A stretch of 64,000 nucleotides of DNA, from assembly GCA_016946835.1 (NCBI GenBank), contig JACVTC010000122.1, positions 272,501-336,500 on the forward strand. Reading direction: 5' to 3'. This document shows, piece by piece, positions 1-12,660 of the stretch (positions are counted from its first letter, which is position 1; each line of letters begins with the position of its first letter). The notes under the pieces were generated by a model, which did no database searches, was not told the DNA's origin, and saw nothing but the letters and a program-made list of their open reading frames with translations. This DNA comes from Neocallimastix lanati (nom. inval.). Taxonomy: Eukaryota; Neocallimastigomycota; Neocallimastigomycetes; Neocallimastigales; Neocallimastigaceae. A program made the position numbers and the translations under genes.

Positions 1-473
1 TATGTGATATTATATCGTTCAAATAAATAATTATTATTATTTATATGTTGTTGGATTTACTAATGTTGGATTTTATAATTATAATAATTGTTAAAATAAT
101 TTATTTTTGGTATTATTATTAATATTATTTTTACTTTTTTTTTTTTTTTTCATATATAAATTTAAAAAATTATATAAAATAAAATTTGTTATATTAGCAT
201 GTCTTTACTTATAATATAACAAAAAACGAATTAAAAAAAATTTTATTTCTTTTTTTTATATATATAATATTTATATGCACATATAATAATCTGAATAATT
301 TTGTTTCAAAAGATTTATTAAAGTCATATAATAGAGTTCAGAGACATAAACTTTATTCATTATTTAATTTATTCAAAAATTGAAAGATTATCTTCAATAA
401 TCTTTCTTAAAAATTACATGATAAAACAAATTAAAGATTAAATCAATAATAATAAAGTTAACAACAGCAAAAA

Positions 474-504
<31 letters not shown>

Positions 505-1134
505 TATAAAAAGTGTTAAATTTTAATTAATATGATTTTAATAAAGTTTTATTTATTTATTTGATTACTATGTTTTTTTTCAAAGTTTAATATTCAAATT
601 AGTAATAAATATATTGTTAATTAATGGTTCAATAATTATATTTAAATAATAATTAATTCATATTAAATAAAACTATTTGTTTATTATATTATTAAATATT
701 AACCTCAGAAGATAATAATAATAACGACAATATACTAGAATGAAATGATTCTTTTTCTCTTCATTTCGTTTTTATAATTATTATTATTATTTTATATTTA
801 TTTATTAATTTTTTTTTTTTTTTTTTGAATTTTATTAATTTTATTTTTTTTTAAAAAAAAAAAGATTTTTCATCCTTAAAAAATCGATGTTATCAAAAAA
901 TTAATAAATTTAGTAAATAATAAGCAATAGAATTTGGAATATGAATTTTTTTTTTTTTTTTAAATAAAATTAATTTATATAATTAATTCAAAAAAAAGTA
1001 TTATGAGTCTTAAATATAAATAATTATTATTATTTATATTAAAGATTCAATAAATAAATTATTAAATAAATAACTAAATAAATAACTAAATAACTAAATA
1101 TATGTAAATAAATACATAAAAAATATTACAAAGT
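1..1134. other. AT-rich intergenic DNA, no gene seen
   Basis: Almost pure A/T with T and A homopolymers. The only structure that stands out is a small hairpin with two perfect 10-base arms at 382-391 and 397-406 around a 5-base loop. No coding signal was seen on either strand. The last 70 bases (1067-1131) resemble the sequence that follows the SINE-like element at 1528-1607. Confidence 0.7.
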
Positions 1135-1527
1135 TTTTTTTTTTTTTTTTTTTTTTTTATAGACTGAAGACTTTTGTCTCCCCCATATGGTGTATGATTA
1201 ACTGCCATACCATTACGGCGTCAGCGCTCTCAACTCCCCATAAGCAGAGAAACTCCATATAGAAGCACCCTTACGCGATCCACAAAGGGAAAGCAGAACC
1301 TACTATAGGTGGCGTCCTTGCCATCCCAGAGGAGCTGGACACTGTAATCCTTCTCAGACAAGGCTTACGCAATGGAATTCTATAGAGTGTTAGAAATATA
1401 GAAAACATACCTACCTGAGTATCGTTTAACCCCTAACCTTTCACGCAAAACCCAGAGGGAAAAATCGTGAAGATTTGATACTTAGGGGGTCGATCCAGAG
1501 ACCTTTGGTATGATAAGTCAACGACTT
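1135..1527 (-). mobile_element. SINE-like element with tRNA-like head and A-tail
   Basis: This is an island of about 40-50% GC inside DNA that is nearly all A/T. Read on the minus strand it begins near 1527. About 35 bases in it carries GGATCGACCCC (near 1488-1498), one base off the RNA polymerase III B-box consensus GGTTCGANNCC, preceded by a stretch that resembles a tRNA anticodon arm. It ends in a run of more than 20 A (the T run at 1135-1158). There is no open frame of useful length. These are traits of a tRNA-derived SINE. A convincing A box was not found, so a fragment of another repeat remains possible. Similar sequence (about 65-80 bases, diverged) lies on both sides, at 1067-1131 and 1528-1607. 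Confidence 0.45.
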
Positions 1528-1607
1528 AAATAAATAACTAAATAAATAACAAAATTAATATCTAAATAACTAAATATATGTAGTTTAATACTTAAAATAT
1601 TACAGAT

Positions 1608-1693
1608 TTTTTTTTCTTCATATATATAAATAGAAATATTTATATACATATTAAATCACTCGTTAAATTAAAATGTATTGATTTTAATTACAT

Positions 1694-1725
<32 letters not shown>

Positions 1726-2003
1726 TTTTTTTTTAATATAATTTAGTTTCATAAATATTGAATTAATTTAAAATGAACTTAAAATTTCAATAATTAATGA
1801 AATAAATTTAATAGCAATTTATTTTTTTGATAATAATTATTATCATTAATCATATTTTTATTAACTAAAGTTTAGTAATAATAATAATAATACATATATA
1901 CTATACTATTTATAATATGATTTATAGTTGAGAATAATCCATTGCTTAAAATATGAATACTTAAATCATTATAAATAATATTTATTATTAAATTGCATTC
2001 TGG

Positions 2004-2044
<41 letters not shown>

Positions 2045-2675
2045 TTTTTGGATGAAATAGACTTTTAGAGTATAGGTTTATTATAATTTATTATTAAAAG
2101 ACTAAAGTTTCATTTTCGTGTATGCTTTTTTTTTTTTTTGAGATGAACAATATACAACATCTTTAAAATCTTTAGAATATTTATGTTCTTTATATATAAC
2201 AAGATGAGTTATAAATTCTTGATTATGAAGATTGAATAATATTTACCTTTTTTTTTTTATCTCTACTATAAGAATATTGTAATATTTTATCCAATTTTAA
2301 TGTCATATCAAATATAATATTTTTATATAATCTTTAACAGAAAAAAAAAAAAATCAGAATACTTAAAAATGGTTTTTAGAGAACTAAGTAATTCTTGATA
2401 TAGTGTTACTTGAATAATGCTTCATCTCTCAAATTAGAATTCTCCACTTGAAAATTATATATACAACTTAAATATTTGTCTATTGATGACTGATATATAT
2501 AGATGAAAATTGGAGAATGATTTTACTATTGGTATTAATAAAGCAATAATAAAATTAAAATTTTATATTTTTATTTATATTACTAATTTTGAATATTAAT
2601 TATCATTTTTTTAATATAAGCTTATAAATATATGAATAAACTTTTTAAATAAACTTTATTATATAATAATGCTTA
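1608..2675 (-). pseudogene. AT-rich DNA with possible coding traces on the minus strand
   Basis: Mostly A/T repeats, including (TA)n near 2010-2035. Between about 2150 and 2530 the minus strand shows short stretches that read like protein, for example IDKYLSCIYNF near 2470-2440 and FITHLVIYKEHKYSKD near 2220-2170. They are separated by stops and by possible GTAAAT donors. They could be exons of a small gene or remains of a transposon. No family is recognised and no start or end could be fixed. Confidence 0.2.
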
Positions 2676-2689
2676 TTAAAAAGAATTAA

Positions 2690-2885
2690 CATGAAAATAA
2701 AAATACATGAAATTAAAAATACATGAAAATAAAATACATGAAAATAAAATACATGAAAATAAAACACTTGAAAAATAAAATACATGAAAATAAAATACAT
2801 GAAAAAAAAATATATGAAAATAAAAATACATGAAAATAAAAATACATGAAAAAAAATATATGAAAATAGAAATACATGAATTTTT
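2690..2885. repeat. Minisatellite, unit about 16 bases (ATACATGAAAATAAAA)
   Basis: About a dozen imperfect head-to-tail copies of a unit containing ATACATGAAAATAAAA. Units differ by one or two bases and by A-run length. The repeat lies directly at the 3' side of the broken minus-strand LINE that starts near 2930. It is open in one minus-strand frame only because it lacks stops, and it is not considered coding. Confidence 0.85.
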
Positions 2886-2929
2886 TTTTACATTAATATT
2901 AAAAAACAACATTATGAGTTTCAAGGAAA

Positions 2930-3780
2930 GAAATGACCTCTAACTCTTCCCATTCAATGATGATCATGATAATTCCACATAGATAATAATTATCATTTGA
3001 ATCTGTATCAGAATTTCTTCTTCACATTTATCGTTTCGACGTTGACGCTCTTGTCAATGGTAGGACAAATGGTATACAGATTGATCATGGTGTAAAAAAG
3101 TCACTAATCACAATAAGCTGAACATTAGTAAGGAATTCCACAAAAGTACCCACAAGATATGAAAACGGAAATGAAGGCTCTTCCCGAGGTGATTGTAAGA
3201 TATTATTAATAAAACGCCTTCTTTTCTTTGAACCGATTTTTAAGATTTAATATATTGCATTTCCACCGAGAAGGAAACACAATAAATAAAAATTAATATA
3301 TTATCATCTAAATCTTCTTCTTTATCATCAGGAATGTTTAATCCTTTCTCATAAGGAATCAGAGAAAAATTAATAAATAAAAATTTTATCAACAAAATGA
3401 ATGAATTGTAGCCTAAATTCTTCATATTAAGGATATAAACGTATCCAGTGTGAAAAAACTAGGTATGTTGTTACTTTAACTACAATAAGGGCAACATATT
3501 GGGCATTCTTCGGATACCATGTTACCTTTTATATAAGGTTTCATATCAAATTTGAATCCACTTTTAATTCGTCCAATCCAAAAAAAAAAAAGAATCCAAA
3601 AGAATATTATGAATATTTTAGAGATAGACGTTGAATAAATTTTTTAAAACCAAATTTAAACTTCTTGTATTTAATTGATCTTATCTCTGGGTATTTGTAT
3701 AATGAACATTTTCCCAATAAAACTTCTATAGTTGTCCAGGAAGTTTATTATTATGTTGGCGGCTAATTGTCAGTCAATCT

Positions 3781-3830
<50 letters not shown>

Positions 3831-6800
3831 TATATGAATAATGTGAAAATATTGGAATATTTTTAACTAAATGAAAAAAATAATACATGAAGGTTCTTTC
3901 CACTTTTTAAAGTATCGAATCATCACCTTTGGAGAGATCACAGAATGCTTGAAGATTAGATAAATCACTTCTAAGCTTAAAATTTTAATCCTTTTATAAA
4001 ATTAAATACTTTTCATGATCAAATTTATTAATGTAAGTATGGTAATGAAATGCTAAACACTATAGATTTTTAGGAATGCTTACTTGAATTTCATCACCTA
4101 CTTTATTGGCTGTAACAAGAAGTTTTTTTTACCATTATGTTAGAGTTCAGATTATCTTTATGTTTCAAATTTATTCAGGAAACATATGAATTGATTAGGA
4201 GAAAATATTTTCTTCATATTTATCCTTAAAAATTTGACTAGATTTTTTAATTTTTCTTACCAGAAAGCGACATAGTAAAACTATCAGGAGATGTTTTTTT
4301 TTTGTAAAAAAGAATAAGTGGTAAATAGTCGGAGATATCAGTAAAAGAGTTGTATACAGGAAGCAATATTTAGATAATTTATACTACTAAATGTGCAATA
4401 ATTTCTTAATTTATTGTTAACAACTACAATGTCAATGCAATAATTATTTCCAACATTAAATTAAGTAAACTAGTGAGTATATTCATAACAAACCATAGAA
4501 GAGAAATTTTAAGAATAAGATCTTTAAGTTATTATTTGGTCATGTTGAAATCACCAACAATAATAGAAGGGTTATTCTGGTGATTTTAAACTCTGATAAT
4601 ACAGAGATTAAAATTTTGAATATTCTAGAAGGGATTAGTATACAGAAGAGAATCAAAGATAGGAATAATGGGTTCAGAATAATATCTGATTCTAATATAA
4701 TTTATACTACTAAATGTGCAACCTCCTTGAAGTAATCTTCCAATTTATTTTTTTACCAGGTAAAGTGTTTTGTAATCATAAAAATAATTTTTAAAAAAGT
4801 CCATTATTTTATTATAGTGAACTCTTCTCTTAGGATGACGTAGTTTTTCTGTAGTAATATAGTATTTTTTTTTTTAACAATTCTATGAATAATTTAGTTA
4901 CATTTTTCTATTTCTTTTTTACATAGGAATTTCCATAGTCTACATATAATGGATATTTCAAAATAAAAACTAATCCCTATAAAAAAAAAAACTAAGTGAA
5001 GTAAAAAAATAAATGAAATAATAAAATAAAAATAAAATCTCCACTGGGGTCTTTTCTTTCGATATATATATATATATATATTTGTTATATTATACTTATT
5101 TCATACAGATTTACAAACTAATAAAAAAATATTTCAAAATGTTAGTGAATAATTTTAATTTTAAAAAATTTGTATATAAATTAAATTTTAATTTTTTTAT
5201 TGTTCTCTATTAATATCTAAAGAAACTTTATCATTATTGGTAAAGAAATGAAAATATTAATAAAAAATATATATATTTTATTTATAAAAAAGAATAAAGG
5301 ATATTAAATATTAAAAGTATATTAAAAAACTGTAAAAAAAAAAAAAAGTACATGAGGTGGAAAGAATCAACTTCTAAAGGCATATAAAAAGTAACATAAT
5401 TATCTAAAAAAAAAGGAAAAATTATACATGATAAATATAACATTATAGTACTATACATGAAGGATTCATACCTGGAGAAATAGTAAATACATGAAAAGGA
5501 TGAAGATATGGGAAAAAAGAAAAGGATACATAAATGAAAAATGATACTATTTCTTAAAAATTTTTTTTACGACTAATTAATAACCTTGATAAATAATATC
5601 GATTCCATATTACTACAGTAAGCAATTGTACCAAAAACATTCGTTATATAGTGTTTAATTCTTGCAGTATCGACTGTGATGGTTTTTTTTTATCATCATC
5701 TTCGGTACATTGAGAATTAAGATAGTCTTTCCTCAGTTAATCCCATAGAAAGTGATACGTCCTTGAAGGGATCTTTTATTAAATGATATACATATTTTAT
5801 GAAATAAATGTTTATATATAAAGTTTGCATTTCAAATATTTTTAATTAATTTTAAGTATTTGAATTAATAATAATAATAATAATTAATAATAATAAATAA
5901 TAATAATAAATAATAATAAATAATAATAATAATTAATAATTAATTACGTGAATATTTTTTTTTATATTAATAAAAAAAATTAAATATTATTTGTTCAATT
6001 TGAACATAATAATATTTTAAATTAGTAATGTGAAAAAAAAAGTAATATTCAAAATAAAAGTATATAAATCAATTCAGGAAAAAGTTCATATGCAACAAAC
6101 CCAACCTCCAGATTAATATGATTTCCGTTTTAAAAGGAATTCTTATTCTGGATTTGGGTTTGAATTGACAATCCGAAGGAAATTGTGGTCTTCTCCTTCA
6201 GAGGCATTGGCCCTGCTAGCCTGTCTTTAATTACGTTTTTAGCGTTAACGCTCCTTGGTTAGTTTTTGCACTTATACCGATGGTATGTCAACCTTTATCA
6301 AGTGCTAGCCCTAATCATAATTTCTGTAAAGAGAGCCACAGATTGCACCAAGAATGGCGTATTTTTAGAATAATTACCAGTAATGATTTGACTATTAAAC
6401 AAAACATCTCATTCCTTTATGTAATTTAAGTCAATAATGTCTTAATCTCTTCTACCAAAAAGGAAGTTATATAATCGGTACAACGTCACATATATAATAT
6501 TTACACACTCATTATTCAGAAAATTACTCATATTAACACGATTTTCACCAATTGACCTATGCACAATATTATTAGTAACGATACTATTATTTTCGCTATC
6601 ATTAATATTTATATTTTTATTTAACAAAATTATTTCTATTGTTATTATTATTAATATTATACTCTTCGTTACTTATTATCAGAATCAGTACTTGATTCTG
6701 TATTATTCATACCAGTAATAACAGTGTTAACATTACTTATTTAATATTGGAAAATATTTGGTAATTGTAAACAATTTTTCATCAAGTTTTTTCATATCCT

Positions 6801-6970
6801 TAAAATAATTCATTCAAATATCATGGAAAAAGATTGGCATTTAGGAAACCAATTTTCCAATAGAGGATTATTATTTTCTCTATAACTACAAGGATACCGT
6901 TCTGGATAGTCGCCTTCAATCATATTGGTGACTTTGGCAATACGAGCGTCTTTAATATGAATTAATTTAT
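2930..6970 (-). mobile_element. Degenerate LINE (APE-type non-LTR retrotransposon)
   Basis: Minus-strand protein pieces separated by stops and frame changes, in LINE order. An ORF1-like 5' part lies at about 6970-6080 and includes IKDARIAKVTNMIEGDYPER near 6960-6900 and RQASRANASEGEDHNF near 6240-6180. More coding traces lie at 5790-5590. The apurinic endonuclease domain holds PSIIVGDFNMTK near 4585-4545 (the GDFN catalytic motif) and SDYLPLILFYK near 4345-4310 (position of the conserved SDH). A linker with KVGDEIQVSIP lies near 4110-4080. A C-terminal zinc-knuckle-like ECPICCPYC lies near 3510-3480. Between the endonuclease end and the zinc knuckle there is under 900 bases, too short for the usual reverse transcriptase, so that domain is deleted. 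The copy is long dead. The 5' part could be a second insertion of the same family. Confidence 0.7.
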
Positions 6971-7174
6971 CAATAATATAATAATTTTAAAAAATTTACC
7001 AAATTTAGAATTAATACTTTATGACAATCAATATCAAAATAAATTATATATAATATAAAAAAAAAAAATTTTTTTTTTATTTTTTTTTTTTTTTTTTTTT
7101 ATTAAATATTTAAAATTTTTTTTTATTTTTATTTTTATTTTTATTTTTTTTTTTATTAAATATTTAAAAATTTT
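6971..7174. other. AT-rich spacer
   Basis: T-rich homopolymer and (ATTTTT)n sequence between the LINE and the Ty3/Gypsy relic. Nothing else was seen. Confidence 0.7.
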
Positions 7175-7341
7175 TTAAAAGAAGAAAAGACTAGTATTGA
7201 ATCAAACTAAAAGAATAAAGCCTAGTGATTTAGTACTAATGAGAAACTTTAATAAAACTAAATTAGAGCCTTACTTCTTCAGATCTATGAAAGTGGTGAA
7301 GAAACAATTTAATACAATTACTTTAGCTGACCCTGCTACAT
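7175..7341 (+). mobile_element. Ty3/Gypsy LTR retrotransposon relic (end of integrase)
   Basis: A short plus-strand stretch of higher GC reads as the C-terminal part of a Ty3/Gypsy-type integrase, with the recognisable DLVLMRNF and KVVKKQFNTITLADP segments of that family. Only about 170 bases remain. No LTR, reverse transcriptase or other part was seen on either side. It is a broken, small and old fragment. Confidence 0.6.
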
Positions 7342-7507
7342 AAATATTTATAATATATAAAATTCTTCATGAATTACAAAAATATTTAAAAATTAAAAGA
7401 AATAATAACCAATAAATGTTATATAAAATATAAAGAATATATTTTAATTAAATTTTACAATTATATGTCAAATAAAAAATATATTATATATATACTATAT
7501 ATTATTA

Positions 7508-7547
<40 letters not shown>

Positions 7548-7933
7548 TTTAATTTTAATTTTAATTTTATTTTTATTTTATGAGTGCTTAAAAACATTAA
7601 TAATAATTAATTTAATATTAAACAATATAATATTAATAGAAGAAAAAAAAATAATAAAAAATAAAAAAAAAAAAAAATAAAAATAAAATTCGTTTATTAT
7701 TAAAACTAATATTTGTAAATTTACGTATATGTAAATTATAATAAAATAAATAATGGTCTTTTTTTTTTTTTTTTTTTTTTTTTTGAAATATATATACTTC
7801 TTATGAAATCATATATATATATATGTATTAACTATTATAAATAAAAAGTATCATTTAGAAATATAAATATTTTTTATCAAATTAAAAGTTTATAAATTTA
7901 TGTAATATATAGGTGTACTATATTAAATTTGAT

Positions 7934-7976
<43 letters not shown>

Positions 7977-8072
7977 GATTAATATTTATTGAAGGATCTT
8001 TGAATATTTTATTATTTTATGTAGAAAATTGTTATAACTAGGTTGCCATGTTTTTATTAAATATTAATTAAT
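7342..8072. other. AT-rich intergenic DNA
   Basis: Contains a (TTA)n run at about 7500-7545, long T runs near 7758-7783 and 7938-7964, and (TA)n. No coding signal was seen. It is the 3' flank of the minus-strand gene that ends at 8073. Confidence 0.65.
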
Positions 8073-8835
8073 TTAACCCAATAATTCTTTACAAATTTCA
8101 GTTCCAAAGTTTAATTGCTTAAGAACATCATCCAAATCTAAACTTGCTGTTAGGTTATCCGTACTTTCTTTTATGTCTGATTCTTGTTTTTTCAAATTCA
8201 TGGTATCTGTAACAAAAATTTCTGTAAGTACTTCAATAATATCTCCTGAATTTGGATCTACAGTGCAATCAACTAACTCTGTTTTGTATGTAGTAGTAAT
8301 TTCATAGCTAGCTGGTTTCTTATCTGATATAATATCATTAATTTTCATATCAAGATTTTCTAAAGAATTTTGACTTGCACTTTTACTATCTATTTATTTT
8401 ACCATAAATATTGTAAAATAATATAATTAGTTAAAATGAATACCTTTTATGACATTAACTATTTTAAATATTTTAGTATAAATTATATAAACTATTTACC
8501 ATTCTGTAAATTTTAATAAGTATTTTAATTTATATTATATAATTATAATATATGCAATTTTATTATGTTAGTAAAGTTTTTTTTTTTTTTTTATTTTTAT
8601 TATTATTTTTCATTAGTATATATCTTTTTATTTCTTTTATATATATATAAATATATTTGATATATTTTAAAATATTCAATTAAAAATAAATATAAATTTA
8701 CTTACATGAATCTTTTCTATTGACTTTTATTTAATAGTGATAACAATAAATTTAGAAATAATTAAAATTATTAGTCTTATTGGATCTTATTAAAATTAAG
8801 TTTATTATAATATTTAAAATATAAATATAATATAA

Positions 8836-8871
<36 letters not shown>

Positions 8872-9269
8872 TTATATATATACATTTGATTGAGCTTTGA
8901 CAGATACGATACTTTCAGAAGAATGATTTGGTGAAACAGATTTTTTCTATTATTATTATTATTAATTTTTTATTATTATATTATGTTATATTCAATTGTT
9001 TATTTAGTTTTAATTATAATTTATCTTAAAATCACTTTATAATAATTTGAGGGTTTAATTTTATATATTATATTTTATAAATATAAACCTTTAAACTACT
9101 ACTGGAACCATTTCTCTTGTTGTTTCTAGATTTCTTTTAGAGTTTATTTTTTATTTTTTTTTTTTAATTTGAATGATAAATAAAAAAATGTATATATTTC
9201 AAATTTAATAATAAAATTCATGTTAATATGTTGAATTAAAGATTTACATGAAATATATATATATATATA

Positions 9270-9321
<52 letters not shown>

Positions 9322-9402
9322 ATTTTTATTTTTATTTTTAATATATGGGTAATTTAATTTTAATCAGACGTTTTTCATATTATATATTTTTACCTTTGCC
9401 AT
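8073..9402 (-). CDS. Small multi-exon protein of unknown function (about 146 aa)
   Basis: The gene was reconstructed by eye from splice signals. Exon 1 is 9402-9394 (ATG GCA AAG, then GTAAAA). Exon 2 is 9133-9089. Exon 3 is 8946-8884. Exon 4 is a microexon, 8716-8706 (11 bases, then GTAAGT). Exon 5 is 8385-8073. Each piece has an AG before it and GT after it, and the phases join into one frame of 146 codons plus stop. The N-terminus is basic and Ser/Asn-rich (MAKKSRNNKRNGSSSS). The C-terminal 90 residues are acidic, with alternating beta-like and helical stretches (KTELVDCTVDPNSGDIIEV, then LDLDDVLKQLNFGTEICKELL). There is no signal peptide, membrane segment or known motif. The last exon is the best supported part. 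The microexon and its acceptor choice (ATAGATAG|T) are the least certain. Introns are 260, 142, 167 and 320 bases and AT-only. Confidence 0.5.
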
Positions 9403-9905
9403 TTTTATTAATAAATAAATATAAAATTAAAACAATAAACGATAATAATGAAATTATATTAATATATGTTTTTTATATAAAAAAAGAAAATAAATAAAAA
9501 AAAAAAAAAATAAAAAAAAAAAATAAATAAAAAAAAAAAAAATAAAGATAAAAAAAAAATAATAAAATATTATTTTTTTTAATAAAAAAAGAAATTAAAA
9601 AAAAAAAAAAAATAAAAATAAAAATAAAAAACTAATTAATAAATTTTAATAAATATATTTTATATATTTGTATAATTTTTTTTTAATATAAAATTTTTAT
9701 GTATGTATCTTTTTATTAAAAAATTTATATATATATTTAATTATAATATTAATATTAATAAATACTCAATAAATTCAATAAAAAAAAATAAAATAAGAAA
9801 ATCATTAACTGCATTTTTGTTTATTTGTTTTTTCTTTATTTATGTTTATTTATTTATAAAAAAAAAAAACTTACATTAATTTAAAATCTTCAATGAATTT
9901 ATGTA

Positions 9906-9937
<32 letters not shown>

Positions 9938-11459
9938 CATTTTTATCTTTACAAGTTGTTCATCTTTTTTTTTTTTTTTATTTAAAAATTTTTTTATTGC
10001 AGTATTGAATTATACAACTATTAATATTATTTTTAATATATTTAATATTTAATTATTAATTGTAAATTAATTTTTTTATTGTAGATAATAAAGAATAACG
10101 TAACAAAAAAAAAAAAAAAAATTATTCGAAAAATATACTAATATAATTAAAATATTTTTTAACTCTATAAATTTTACTTTCTCTATTTTATATAATTTGT
10201 TAAATATATTAGTATAATAATAATATTTATGTTTAAATCTTTTTTTTTCTTTTAGTTTTAATTCATTAAAATATAAAATCAATTGTTAAAAAAATAAATA
10301 GTAATAGTTATTCTTTATTATCATTACTAGAGAGTTACAATAGAATTTTTAAAAACATATTCAATATATTCAATTAAATATATAATATAAATAATAATAA
10401 TAATAATAATAATAAAAATTTAAAAAAAAAAAAATAACATTTTTTAATTTAAAAGAAAATTTTAATTATATATAATTTTAGTAAATATTTATATTAATTT
10501 TACATATATGTACATATTACATCAAATTTAATTAAATATGATAAAAATTATTAATGAATATAATTTTAATTAACTTTAATCAGTTTATTTATCCATCTAT
10601 TTATTTACTTAATTATTTATTATATTAATATGTAACTATTTATTTATTTATTTATTCATTTGTTACATTTTAACTTTTTTTCTTTAACGAATAATTAAAT
10701 CAAATTATTAAATAATACTCTAAAAAAAAATTAATTAAAAAAAAAAAAAAAAAGATTGATTTTATTAATTGTTTCATAATAGATTCATTTAATAATTATA
10801 TATTATTAATAATTATTATTTAAATAAAAGACCAAATATTTATATATTAAATATGTATATATATATTTTTTTTAATTATTGAAAAGTTATGTAGGAAGGA
10901 TGAAATAAATATAATATATAAATTATATAACCAATTAGAATTAAAAGAATTAAAGTTTTTTTTTATTTATATTTATATTTTAATTTTCATATTTTTGTTA
11001 ATAAAATATCAAATATATTTTTAAAATATTAGAAAATAATTTATTATATATAATAAATAATATATAATTTAATAATGAAAAATAAATAAATATTAAATAT
11101 TAAATAATAAATAGATAAATAATAAATAAATAATTGTTGAAAATAAAGTTTAATATTATTTATTTTATTATGATTAATTATATTTAATAATAATGTATTA
11201 ATAAAATATTTTATAAATATATATATATATACATGGTTCTACTATATTCATATAATTTATGTAAATGTGTATATAAAATTGTATGTAATTGTAGCCTGTT
11301 ATAAAAGAAAGAATCTTATCATTATTTTACTAAATAATATTTTATTATAATTTCATTACATCTAAATCTCAATAAATTACAAAAGATTAAGAGTCTCATT
11401 AAGACTTAAATTATTATTCAGCCAAATACTATTTATAAATAAACATTATATAATAAAAA
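9403..11459. other. AT-rich intergenic DNA, no gene seen
   Basis: Holds (TA)n then (TTA)n at about 9250-9320, A-rich runs at 9480-9630, a T run at 9910-9937 and (AAT)n at 10390-10415. Open frames here are translated homopolymers (poly-Phe, poly-Lys/Asn). No regulatory motif could be singled out. Confidence 0.65.
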
Positions 11460-12377
11460 TTATTAAAACTGCTTGATATATGAGACATGATACCCAAGAT
11501 ATGAGCCCCTGCAACCCGGTGTGTTTGGATCCATTCTTTTCTGGAAATATATGTAGCTGGAAAGAATTACTTTACATGGATTTTCTAGCATCATTGGTAC
11601 TATTACCTGTTTCCTGAAAACAAAGGAATAATGATTTAACAATCGTGTTGAATTACTCAATACTATCGCTTTTCACGAAATTCCATCCATTGGTATTCCA
11701 ACTAAGTCAAAAAGAAAACTTTTTTTTTTTGTTAGAATGTGAAAGGGGTTAGGTATATTGTGAGCATTGAGCTCATGATTGCCATTTATAACATTCACAA
11801 AATTATATGAATTAAGAATTGTAGGATTTTTATTATTGAATGTGCTATTAAATATAAAAAAATTTTTGTTTTAAGTGCTGAAAAGAAACCTTAGAATTCC
11901 ATTTGGAACATCTACAATATAAAACTTTAATTATTGATATTGCTTTTTTCAAATACTTTAACAAATTTTGCGTGGTTGAAATTTGGAGTGAATATATTAA
12001 TCCTGAAGAAACGATCATTGAATTTAGTAATTCTTTTCACAGACAAAATATTATTTTTGAATTTTTTGTATCTAGAATGAATAAATTCCTTCATTTTAAC
12101 ATTGGTTAATGAGTGTATACTACAGATAAAAATCAGCCTTGTGTTTTCAATAGATGTTCCATAACAACGAGAACCCCTGTGAAATATCTTTTCCATAATG
12201 AACAACAAATAACAGAATGATAAAAATGAAACTAATATAATTTAAAATACTAAAAACTAAGAAATATAATTTTTTTTTTTTTAGCGGCAGCAAACTTATT
12301 TTATCTTTATTAATTAAATATTTGATAAAATACATGTAATAAAAAAAAAAAAAAGATAAAAAAATAAATAAAACAAG

Positions 12378-12426
<49 letters not shown>

Positions 12427-12660
12427 ACAAAATATAATAAAATAAAATAATGGTATAAAATATTCTAGTTTCATTTAATTAATATCTGTAAGACTTCACA
12501 AGGGCGTTATTATATTGAAGTATAATAATAAATTTTGACTTCACAATGTTAATTATAATTTTAAGATACGAAATTATGATCTTCATTGGTTGCGCTAACC
12601 CTGCTGGCCTGTCTTACTGTTTCTTCAGCATTGATAAGAAATATAAATATAAATAAAAAA
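11460..12660 (-). mobile_element. LINE fragment: end of ORF1 and start of endonuclease
   Basis: Minus-strand pieces of the same LINE family as 2930-6970. At 12655-12590 the reading RQASRVSATNEDHNF matches RQASRANASEGEDHNF of the other copy, in protein and in DNA. At 12208-11927 a stretch of about 90 codons is open (TRLIFICSIHSLTNVKMKEF, then FTPNFNHAKFVKVFEKSN), probably the part joining ORF1 to ORF2. At about 11700-11460 the start of an APE endonuclease is seen: WNTNGWNFVKSDSIE, then LFLCFQETGN, where Gln-Glu of QET is the conserved metal-binding motif. Frame shifts and stops break it several times. Long A runs at 12345-12425 lie inside. No reverse transcriptase is present. Confidence 0.6.

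Noticed and set aside
1480-1527. Intact tRNA gene
   Set aside because: Only a B-box-like and anticodon-arm-like part is visible. No acceptor stem or D arm closes.
2676-2924. Minus-strand 82-codon Phe/Tyr-rich frame
   Set aside because: It is the translation of a 16-base minisatellite without stops.
8490-8510. ATG followed by GTAAAT as a 4-base exon of the small gene
   Set aside because: Adding it breaks the phase between the 11-base exon and the last exon, while skipping it keeps one frame.
11903-12109. Plus-strand 68-codon frame
   Set aside because: It is antisense to the LINE coding traces on the minus strand and matches no family.
12147-12428. Minus-strand poly-Phe protein
   Set aside because: It is the translation of a run of about 50 A. 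Only its last part overlaps real LINE sequence.
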